A stretch of DNA of 12,083 nt, from contig DCGL01000094.1 in NCBI GenBank assembly GCA_002314565.1, positions 1 to 12,083 on the forward strand, given 5' to 3'. Positions 6,011 through 12,083 of the stretch are shown here, piece by piece. Positions within the stretch are counted from its first letter, which is position 1. Every line of letters starts with the position of its first letter. A program made the position numbers and the translations under genes. The notes beneath the pieces are model-generated. The model was not told where the DNA came from. It made no database searches and saw nothing but the letters and a program-made list of their open reading frames with translations. Origin of the DNA: Clostridiales bacterium UBA1779. Its GTDB lineage: Bacteria > Bacillota > Clostridia > Oscillospirales > CAG-272.

Positions 6011-9000
6011 TTATTGGGCTTTGAAACTCCACTTTGAGTTTTCGTTGATGCCGACGGTGTAACGTTCGCTGACAACGAAGGCTCCGGTGGCAGGCATGCG
6101 GATGAAGGCAGGTTCGGCAATGAACGTGCCCTCGACGGCCCCGCGGATTACGTAGGAAACCGTGATTGAGAACTTGTATTCAGGGCAGGTTGCCGACGCA
6201 CGGCGACCTGAAGTATAGATATCGTTATAAATGCTGACGTACCCCGTCATATTCTGTCCGCTGCGGTTCCATATACCGGCACCGGTATAAACGCTGCCGT
6301 TTTTATTGCTTTCCCAGCCCTTCGTTTCGCTGACGACAAAGCGGGCTCCGGAAGGAATTGTATCGTAAAGGCTGAAATACTCACAGACGCGTGTGGATGT
6401 GCCGGAGATTGTCAGACTTACCTTGTACATTCCGTTTCCGCAGTAATCGAACTTCTTCTCAATTGAAATTCTCGATGCGTCGCTGCCGGACAGCTCTTCC
6501 TCAGTCGGAGCCCCGCGGTATGCGGCGCGTATGACGATGCCGTCATCGAAATCGGAAATCTTCAGATTTGCAAGATCAGACTTATTCAGCGAAATGCTGT
6601 AGCTTCTTCCGGATTTAAGCATGACGGTCTCGTTCACGTCACCGACCGAGTAGCTGAAGCTGCGCTCGCTGACACTGTCGACAGGCAGGAAGGACTTCAG
6701 ATATGCCGTAAGGGAGAGAAGCGAGGGTTCTGTTTCGCTGTAAGAATATGCGAGATATTCGGCCATTTTAACGGCGTCCTGACGGTTCGTGCGTGAAGCA
6801 ACCATCAGAGCAAGATTTGTAAGAGCAATTCCTTCGTCAAGTGTGTCCTGCTTGAGATACATCGTTCCGTATTCGCTGTCATATACGGCGTATTTGTCGC
6901 GGATTACCGTGTAAATGCTGTTTGCCGCGCTCCAGTCGCCCGATGCCGCGAAGGCCATGGCAAGATACAGCTTTGCTTCGTCGGAATAGGAGTTCGCAAA
7001 TCCGGATACGGTATAGAGACGGTCGAGCACCGGCTCGCCGAGGGAGGCAAGTATGCACATCACCTGACAGAGCTGCTCTTCTGACTCAAACTTGCCGGAA
7101 GCCAGCATTTCGTAGCAGGCAGTGATGATGCTGTCACTGTACTTACTGAGTATTCCGGGGCAGAGATAAAGCACTTCGGCAGTCAGGGCATAATCGCCGC
7201 TGCTGTAAGAGAGCAGGCGCAGAGTCGAACCGTCAATTCTCGAACTGATGTCCGAGGCAATCATTTCAAGGTCTTCAGAGCTTTCAAGCCCGTAAAGATT
7301 GCCCATAACACCGAGAGCTATATATTTTGCAAGAAGCATATCCGTTCTTGCGCTGTCGTCACCGCGGGCAAGGCGTGAAGCTATTGCTTCGTACGTTCTG
7401 CCTGCTGCCGTGGGATTTGTAAAAGTAAGTACTACGGGATAATATTTTGCCTGAATTGAAGCTATTTCTTCAAGAGTTACCGTGCGGCGGACGTCGCTGA
7501 CTACCGCAGATTCTATAACCTGGATATTCTGCTCAAGGGCGTCAGTGTTGTCCCCGAGCTTGCCGTATACGACGACCTTGTACTGACCTGCGTCAAGTGA
7601 CTTGAATTTTAGCCAGGCACGTGTCTTCGAATCGGCCGCGGCAGTCGTTCTTTCGAGCTCCTGCCCGTCGGCAGTATAGAGAACGGCAGTGTAGCTGACT
7701 TTGCCCGAGGCAGCCGTGCCGTATGCTCTTGCAGCCATTGATACGGTATCACCGACGATATAGCTCTGACATGCAGTGACGTTCAGGAAGAAGGGCTGAG
7801 TGCAGACAGTGTCGGTGACAGCACAGCCGAGCTTCATGTTTTCAATTCCGGTTCCGAGTCCTGCGGAGGCAAGCGCCGTGACTCTCCAGCTTGTAATATT
7901 ATCGGGAACCGTAAATACGTAGGTCCCGGTTCCGTTTTTGTCGAGATAAATCAGAGCAAATTCGGGATTGTCGGCAAAATACTTGCGGATATAGTAAGAA
8001 TCCTGAGTACTGTCAGAAGATTTGGAATTTCCGCTCTCAGCCTCAGCCACGGATGCTGCCATTTCCACTGCCGTATCAGAATATAAGAATCCGGTTCTTG
8101 AACTGTACGAAGCCGTTTCGACCTCGAAACGTCTGTTCAGCACAAGCTGCTTGCCGGCACTGTATGAATAATTGTAATAATACGTGTATAAATCCCCGTA
8201 AATCTCATACGGATAATACCTGTTCTCATAGCTTCCGTTCTTGCTGCTTGATGAGAAGAAGGCTGAAACGTCCAAGTTCTGCTCGCCCAGGGCAAAGCAG
8301 GCTTCGTCAACTACGCTCAGCAGCACCGCGGCCCCGGAAACCTCATCGGAATGAACCGTGATTTTTGCCGTTTCACCGGGCTTGTAGCTTTCTTTGTCGG
8401 TCTTGATAGTCAGACCGAAGCTTGCAGCCGCGCTGACGTCATAAATGAGATTTACGTCGTCATACATATAGATGCCCGTATCCGGGTCGAACTGGACGGC
8501 ATAAAGCACGGCACCGGGTATCATGGATTTCCCGTAAACACCGGTAAATTTTTCACCGACCGTGTAATTTTCGATTCCGTCGGCAGAGAGAATAAAGAGA
8601 GACTTTGCGGCGGTACCGTCAACCAGGTACTGAGCTTCGATTTTGTCGCCGACGACGTAATAATCCTTGTTCAAGACAATTTCGCTCTTGCGGTAATTGC
8701 CATTGTTTATTGACTGACCGGCGTTCAGAGTTGCGCTGACCGTTGTTTCGTAGGTGTTCTCGCTCGTATCGTCATAGAAGCTCAGCTCGTAGTAATATCC
8801 GCCTGTAAAACCCTTGACTTCATACATCGGAAGGCTGATTTTCCCGTCCTTGAAGGTATAATTTCCGCTTTCAATCAGGGACTCGGTTCTCGTGTATTTC
8901 CAGCTGTATGACGTCAGCTTCGTGTACGAATCGTAGTTCGACTGAAGCTTCTTTGTGATAACGTACTTGCGAAGACTGTATTTGACCTCGCCCTTTGCGG

Positions 9001-11377
9001 CAGCTCCGTAAGTCGCGCCGTACAGATTCAGTCTGAGCACCGAAGGGTCGGAGAAATCCGAGAAATCGCGGTAATTCAGTGTCAGAGTGCGCGTATTGTT
9101 CCCATAAACGGTTTCGTATACATACTCAGAATGGAAGTACGGAACGCTTTCCGAGAGATACAGGCTCTGGGTTTCGAAATCGACAAGCTCGGCAGTGGCG
9201 CTGATATATACGGGGTTTGTCGAATATGCCTTGACCTTTGCTGTTGTGAACTGCAGCTCAGCACGACCGTCCGCATCGGTCATAAGCGTTTTTTCCGAAT
9301 CGTTTCTTGCTTTGAAGCCGCTTATTCTGATAAGGAAGCTCAGTCCCTCAACCGGAGTCCCGTCGAAGAAGGTCGCAGTCAGCGTGACCTTTCCGGTTTC
9401 GCCGCGGCGGTAGAAGGTCTTGTCGAATTCGAGAGTTGCCGTCACCTGAGGCTTTTCCTCTTCGGTGATTTTCACGTTCTTCGAGCATATTACGTTTCCG
9501 TTTTCATCGACGAATTTAAGGTATAAATACGTCGCTCCCATCTGTTCGAATGAGAAGGAGCCCGAAAAGCTTCCGTCTGCACGTACGTCGACAGCCTGCT
9601 TTACGACGGAGTTCCCCGTCTGCAGGTAGAGCTTCTTCGGAACCTCGCCTGTGTAGGAGTTCACGGCAAAGCCGTAGTAATTGATTTTATCGCTTGAGAA
9701 ATACGTTTCACGGTCAGTGTAAACGTATTTCATATTGTAGGTTTCGGCCTCCTCTGCAACCGTCATGGCGCAGATAACGATACCGTCTCCCTTTGCCACG
9801 GTCTGCTTCGAGGCGGTAAGCAGCTTGTTGTTTACGGCATAAATTACCGCGGCATTGGTGTCTTTTGACGCAAACGAGGAAAGGCCGTTGTCATCGGTGC
9901 GCTCCGCTTTAATGCTCACAAAGCTTGCCGAGTTACTGTCCCAGCCGAGATTGCGTGTAAATGCCGTTCCTCCGACTTCAAGTCCCGAAGCAGGCTTTCC
10001 GTCATCCGAGTTTATCCATACAAGCGTCTTTCCGTCGCCGCTTGCGGTATAGGGACGAAGGTTTGAAATCTGAATTATGGCGTATTTGGTGCTTTTAACC
10101 TTTGAAACAAGGCTGCTTGTGGCCTCTGCCGTGATTTCGGCAATATATACGCCGCGTTCCAGAGCCGTTCCGAAGTTAATCGCGCCTTTTTCAGTTGATT
10201 CACTGTAACTGCTGATTTTCGTACTCTTGTATTCGCCGATATACTTCAGTGAAGACAGGTCGAACTTTGCATCATCGCCGCTGCCGAGACTCTGCTGGTA
10301 TTTTGTAATCGCTTTTGCGGCCTTTTCAACGGAATCAAAAGCGTAAAGCTTTGCGTTAACCAAATCTATGCTCTTGATTTTGTTTCCGTAAACGTAATAA
10401 GTCAGCGAGGCCTCAAGTCCCGGTGAGAAAATAACGTCGCTGTATGAATCCGTTTCGATGAACAGATACGATTTGCTGCCGTTCTGCTGACTTGAATAAT
10501 CCTTGGTCTGAGTTCTGAAGGAGGACTCCGTGCCGGTAACAAGAGTCTTGCCCGAAATTCCGCTGATGCCCTCCTTTACAGACACGGTGTAAACCGTATC
10601 GTATTCAAGTGGGGAGTCCGGGACAAAGGCAAGCGTGCGTCCGTCGGGGTACAGCCGATACTTTCCCTTGACTTCAGGACTGATTTTTATGAAATCGGCA
10701 TAATCTGTTCCCGAGACGGAGTCCGAAAACGTCACTTCAATGCCCGTATTGACGGGAACATTGAGCGTCAGGTCGTCGGGCAGTATGCTCTTGACGACAA
10801 GCTCGGTTTCGGTCTGGAAAGCAAAGGAGGACGAGGGATTTTCGGGGTCACCGACCGTCACTCTGTAAACAGTGCCGGGGGTCAGTTCGCCTGAAGCTGC
10901 AGTGACCTTGAATTCGGTATCACTGAGCTGCTCCACGCCCATATTTGTCTTCGGCGAAATCGTGATGTAGTCCGTCAGCGTATCAACGTCGGTTTTTGAC
11001 GCCGTTGTGATAATAAACGAGCCGCTGCACGGAATGATTTTGCCTTCAACTCCTTCTGCGGTAACGCTTACCTTTGAAAAAGCATCCGGCAGCTCGACGT
11101 CGCCCGATGAATAGGCTCCGCCGTCAAACACGATGGGGTCGGGCTTCGTGATATTGTCAATAATATCGTCGCCGAGATTGCGCAGCGCCATAAAGACTCC
11201 TGCCGGAATCGCGCACAGCACGATTGCCGCCGCTGCTGCCAGGGCGATAATCTTTACCCTGCGCGAATTTTTCTTCATTTTGTTTGCTGACACCTGCAGC
11301 TTTTCCGCATCGGCGTAACGGTCGTCAATATACGACATTGCTTCGCTGAGCTTTTCGCCGTTCTTTTCCTTTTTCAT
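6011..11377 (-). CDS. Membrane-anchored alpha-2-macroglobulin-like protein with cytosolic anti-sigma-like N-terminus
   Basis: This 1788-aa protein begins with a charged cytosolic segment (1-41) containing LSEAMSYIDDRYADAEKL, which resembles N-termini of clostridial anti-sigma proteins paired with ECF factors. One membrane helix follows (about 42-66), with the rest outside. Next come two Ig-like (Big_5-type) domains (about 97-190 and 193-290), then macroglobulin-type domains, with YTDRETYFSSDKI (553-565) and EFDKTFYRRGETGKV (650-664). KESYKPGETAKITV (995-1008) and VVDEACFAL (1022-1030) mark the bait-region domain, followed by a Tyr/Ser-rich flexible stretch (about 1041-1127). The family hallmark VPDNITSWRVTALA is at 1157-1170. 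A helical TED-like domain (about 1320-1565) has no CxEQ thioester motif, and the C-terminus resembles the MG10 region. There is no lipobox. GGAAGGTG lies seven bases before the ATG, which overlaps the sigma stop as ATGA. It probably acts as a protease trap or envelope sensor that also restrains the sigma factor; the second role is inference. Confidence 0.9.
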   Translation of the reverse strand: MKKEKNGEKLSEAMSYIDDRYADAEKLQVSANKMKKNSRRVKIIALAAAAAIVLCAIPAGVFMALRNLGDDIIDNITKPDPIVFDGGAYSSGDVELPDAFSKVSVTAEGVEGKIIPCSGSFIITTASKTDVDTLTDYITISPKTNMGVEQLSDTEFKVTAASGELTPGTVYRVTVGDPENPSSSFAFQTETELVVKSILPDDLTLNVPVNTGIEVTFSDSVSGTDYADFIKISPEVKGKYRLYPDGRTLAFVPDSPLEYDTVYTVSVKEGISGISGKTLVTGTESSFRTQTKDYSSQQNGSKSYLFIETDSYSDVIFSPGLEASLTYYVYGNKIKSIDLVNAKLYAFDSVEKAAKAITKYQQSLGSGDDAKFDLSSLKYIGEYKSTKISSYSESTEKGAINFGTALERGVYIAEITAEATSSLVSKVKSTKYAIIQISNLRPYTASGDGKTLVWINSDDGKPASGLEVGGTAFTRNLGWDSNSASFVSIKAERTDDNGLSSFASKDTNAAVIYAVNNKLLTASKQTVAKGDGIVICAMTVAEEAETYNMKYVYTDRETYFSSDKINYYGFAVNSYTGEVPKKLYLQTGNSVVKQAVDVRADGSFSGSFSFEQMGATYLYLKFVDENGNVICSKNVKITEEEKPQVTATLEFDKTFYRRGETGKVTLTATFFDGTPVEGLSFLIRISGFKARNDSEKTLMTDADGRAELQFTTAKVKAYSTNPVYISATAELVDFETQSLYLSESVPYFHSEYVYETVYGNNTRTLTLNYRDFSDFSDPSVLRLNLYGATYGAAAKGEVKYSLRKYVITKKLQSNYDSYTKLTSYSWKYTRTESLIESGNYTFKDGKISLPMYEVKGFTGGYYYELSFYDDTSENTYETTVSATLNAGQSINNGNYRKSEIVLNKDYYVVGDKIEAQYLVDGTAAKSLFILSADGIENYTVGEKFTGVYGKSMIPGAVLYAVQFDPDTGIYMYDDVNLIYDVSAAASFGLTIKTDKESYKPGETAKITVHSDEVSGAAVLLSVVDEACFALGEQNLDVSAFFSSSSKNGSYENRYYPYEIYGDLYTYYYNYSYSAGKQLVLNRRFEVETASYSSRTGFLYSDTAVEMAASVAEAESGNSKSSDSTQDSYYIRKYFADNPEFALIYLDKNGTGTYVFTVPDNITSWRVTALASAGLGTGIENMKLGCAVTDTVCTQPFFLNVTACQSYIVGDTVSMAARAYGTAASGKVSYTAVLYTADGQELERTTAAADSKTRAWLKFKSLDAGQYKVVVYGKLGDNTDALEQNIQVIESAVVSDVRRTVTLEEIASIQAKYYPVVLTFTNPTAAGRTYEAIASRLARGDDSARTDMLLAKYIALGVMGNLYGLESSEDLEMIASDISSRIDGSTLRLLSYSSGDYALTAEVLYLCPGILSKYSDSIITACYEMLASGKFESEEQLCQVMCILASLGEPVLDRLYTVSGFANSYSDEAKLYLAMAFAASGDWSAANSIYTVIRDKYAVYDSEYGTMYLKQDTLDEGIALTNLALMVASRTNRQDAVKMAEYLAYSYSETEPSLLSLTAYLKSFLPVDSVSERSFSYSVGDVNETVMLKSGRSYSISLNKSDLANLKISDFDDGIVIRAAYRGAPTEEELSGSDASRISIEKKFDYCGNGMYKVSLTISGTSTRVCEYFSLYDTIPSGARFVVSETKGWESNKNGSVYTGAGIWNRSGQNMTGYVSIYNDIYTSGRRASATCPEYKFSITVSYVIRGAVEGTFIAEPAFIRMPATGAFVVSERYTVGINENSKWSFKAQ

Positions 11378-11925
11378 ATCGATACACCTTCCTTTTCAAG
11401 AAAACGTCTTAATTTTTCCCTTGTTCTTTTGAGAGAAGACCTTACCCCGGCATCCGTAAGCCCCGTCGCCAGTGCAATTGCGGCGCTTGAGTCCTCGCGG
11501 AAATACCTGAGAACGAAGATTGTGCGCTCCGATTCTTTCAGAGTACCGAGAAATCTGTCTATGAGTTTTGCAAGATCCTCGGTCTGCAAATCCGCGGACA
11601 GTTCTTCCGGCATCGCCTCGTCCAGCTCGCAGACAACCTCGGGGCGTCTTGCGGCTCTTTCGGCACGCACCCGGCTGATTGCGAGATTTTTTGCAGTTCG
11701 GCAGCCGTATGCGGAAATGCTGTCGGGTCTCGCCGGGGGAATTGCATTCCAGAGCTTCAGATAGGTGTCGTTGACGACCTCCTCAGCCGTTTCGCGGTTT
11801 CCCGTCACGTTCATCGCAATTTTGTAAAACAGTACCCCGAATTTTCCGGCGCAAATATCCACAGCACGTTCATCGCGTGACCAAAACAGATTTACAAGCA
11901 GGGCATTGTCACTTGTATCACTCAT
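11374..11925 (-). CDS. ECF-type RNA polymerase sigma factor
   Basis: The 183-aa protein has only the two domains that define ECF sigma factors. Region 2 spans about 9-92, with the core-binding and -10 recognition segment NRETAEEVVNDTYLKLWN (43-60) and the YGCRTAKNLAISRVRAERA continuation (73-91). An acidic linker follows (about 96-118). Region 4 spans about 119-178, with LKESERTIFVLRYFRED (129-145) and the helix-turn-helix ATGLTDAGVRSSLKRTREKL (153-172) that reads the -35 box. A strong AAAGGAGG (11935-11942) stands nine bases before the ATG at 11925. The TGA overlaps the next start by four bases (ATGA), the usual arrangement for a sigma factor and its membrane anti-sigma partner made in fixed ratio. 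A TGAAAC-N17-CGTC element upstream suggests that it activates its own operon. The regulon outside the window is unknown. Confidence 0.95.
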   Translation of the reverse strand: MSDTSDNALLVNLFWSRDERAVDICAGKFGVLFYKIAMNVTGNRETAEEVVNDTYLKLWNAIPPARPDSISAYGCRTAKNLAISRVRAERAARRPEVVCELDEAMPEELSADLQTEDLAKLIDRFLGTLKESERTIFVLRYFREDSSAAIALATGLTDAGVRSSLKRTREKLRRFLEKEGVSI

Positions 11926-11975
11926 TTTCGGATTCCTCCTTTCATTAAAGGTCTTCGGCTCTTCTCATACATCAA

Positions 11976-12002
11976 GACGAAAAAATACGCGAAGGTGTTT
12001 CA
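11976..12002 (-). promoter_or_regulatory. Probable ECF-type autoregulatory promoter
   Basis: On the minus strand TGAAAC (11997-12002) is followed after 17 bp by CGTC (11976-11979). This is the pattern known for Bacillus-type ECF promoters (AAC in the -35 box, CGTC or CGTA in the -10 box). The spacer ends in a run of six T just before CGTC; T-tracts in this place are reported to favour ECF selectivity. Transcription would start near 11968-11970, giving a leader of about 45 nt that contains the strong ribosome binding site. The position directly before an ECF gene fits positive autoregulation. Confidence 0.72.
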
Positions 12003-12016
12003 TTTTTTCAAAAATA

Positions 12017-12045
12017 ATTATACAAAAAATGCGTTTTTTTGTCAA
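12017..12045 (-). promoter_or_regulatory. Perfect-consensus vegetative promoter for the sigma/macroglobulin operon
   Basis: TTGACA (12040-12045) and TATAAT (12017-12022) on the minus strand both match the housekeeping consensus at all six bases with the optimal 17-bp spacer. The start of transcription would be near 12010. This would give basal expression of the sigma/macroglobulin pair independently of the downstream ECF promoter. A second TTGACA (12067-12072) has no -10 box at the right distance. So strong an unmodified promoter suggests that it is held down by a repressor or attenuated in some other way. Confidence 0.82.
12022..12042. promoter_or_regulatory. Inverted repeat in the vegetative promoter spacer, operator candidate
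   Basis: ACAAAAAA (12022-12029) and TTTTTTGT (12035-12042) are exact reverse complements around a five-base centre, giving a 21-bp dyad. It fills the spacer and reaches into both the -10 and -35 boxes. A dimeric repressor bound here would block the promoter. The low-complexity A/T runs make chance occurrence more likely, so this is a candidate only. Confidence 0.4.
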
Positions 12046-12083
12046 TGAAAGAAAAGTGACCGTCTGTGTCAAGTTTTTGTAGG

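Noticed and set aside
8280..8298. ALGEQNL in the macroglobulin-like protein (residues 1029-1035) with Cys1027 nearby, resembling the thioester GCGEQNM
   Set aside because: It lies in the VVDEA block of the bait-region domain, before the VPDNITSWRV hallmark, where a thioester domain cannot be. The cysteine spacing is wrong (C-F-A-L-G-E-Q), and VDEA-x-x-AL is the normal family pattern there.
11922..11972. A 16-codon reading frame (starting MYEKSRRP) ending in a TGA that overlaps the sigma ATG, a possible leader peptide
   Set aside because: There is no ribosome binding site before its ATG, it begins at or upstream of the predicted ECF transcript start, and its sequence includes the sigma gene ribosome binding site.
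12067..12072. Second TTGACA upstream of the sigma operon as another vegetative promoter
   Set aside because: At 17 bp distance the -10 position reads TTCATT, which is a poor match, and the perfect promoter 22 bp downstream explains transcription better.

Overview
The window reads as a Clostridia-like (Firmicutes) chromosome segment of moderate GC, probably from an uncultured gut or rumen lineage. The evidence is an AAAGGAGG-type ribosome binding site, near-consensus vegetative promoters, a Bacillus-type ECF promoter, a clostridial-style anti-sigma N-terminus (LSEAMSYIDDRYADAEKL) and a PUA-less ProB. The lineage is an inference and no finer placement is possible. All seven genes lie on the minus strand, so transcription runs from the right edge to the left. 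I saw no credible plus-strand gene, tRNA, rRNA, CRISPR array or transposase gene.

Right part (about 12045 down to 5980): a two-gene operon. The leader (11926-12083) holds a perfect vegetative promoter (TTGACA, 17 bp, TATAAT) with an inverted repeat between its boxes. Closer to the gene is a second promoter of ECF type (TGAAAC, 17 bp, CGTC). They drive an ECF sigma factor of 183 aa, whose stop overlaps (ATGA) the start of a 1788-aa membrane-anchored alpha-2-macroglobulin-like protein. That protein starts with about 41 cytosolic residues resembling a clostridial anti-sigma domain, followed by one membrane helix. Two Ig-like domains, macroglobulin domains, a bait-like linker and a TED-like helical domain without the thioester motif then lie outside the cell. 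The simplest model is a sigma/anti-sigma pair in which the anti-sigma factor is fused to an extracellular protease-trap-like sensor. This is the most interesting system in the window.

Middle (5834-6010): a compact intergenic region. It holds a GC-rich terminator hairpin after the macroglobulin gene, a perfect 62-nt palindrome (30-bp arms, 2-nt centre) that looks like a REP/MITE-type insertion, and a good vegetative promoter whose -35 box begins 9 bp from the palindrome.

Left part (5833 down to 1): a probable five-gene operon. It contains a lipoprotein with two repeated N-terminal domains and a C-terminal endonuclease/exonuclease/phosphatase (EEP) domain, an MFS transporter with the two signature arginines of the organophosphate:phosphate antiporter family, and the proline biosynthesis genes proB, proA and proC. 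proC runs off the left edge. The three pro genes encode glutamate 5-kinase, gamma-glutamyl phosphate reductase and pyrroline-5-carboxylate reductase, the complete route from glutamate to proline. The first two genes suggest extracellular phosphoester cleavage coupled to uptake of a phosphorylated solute; their link with proline is by position only.
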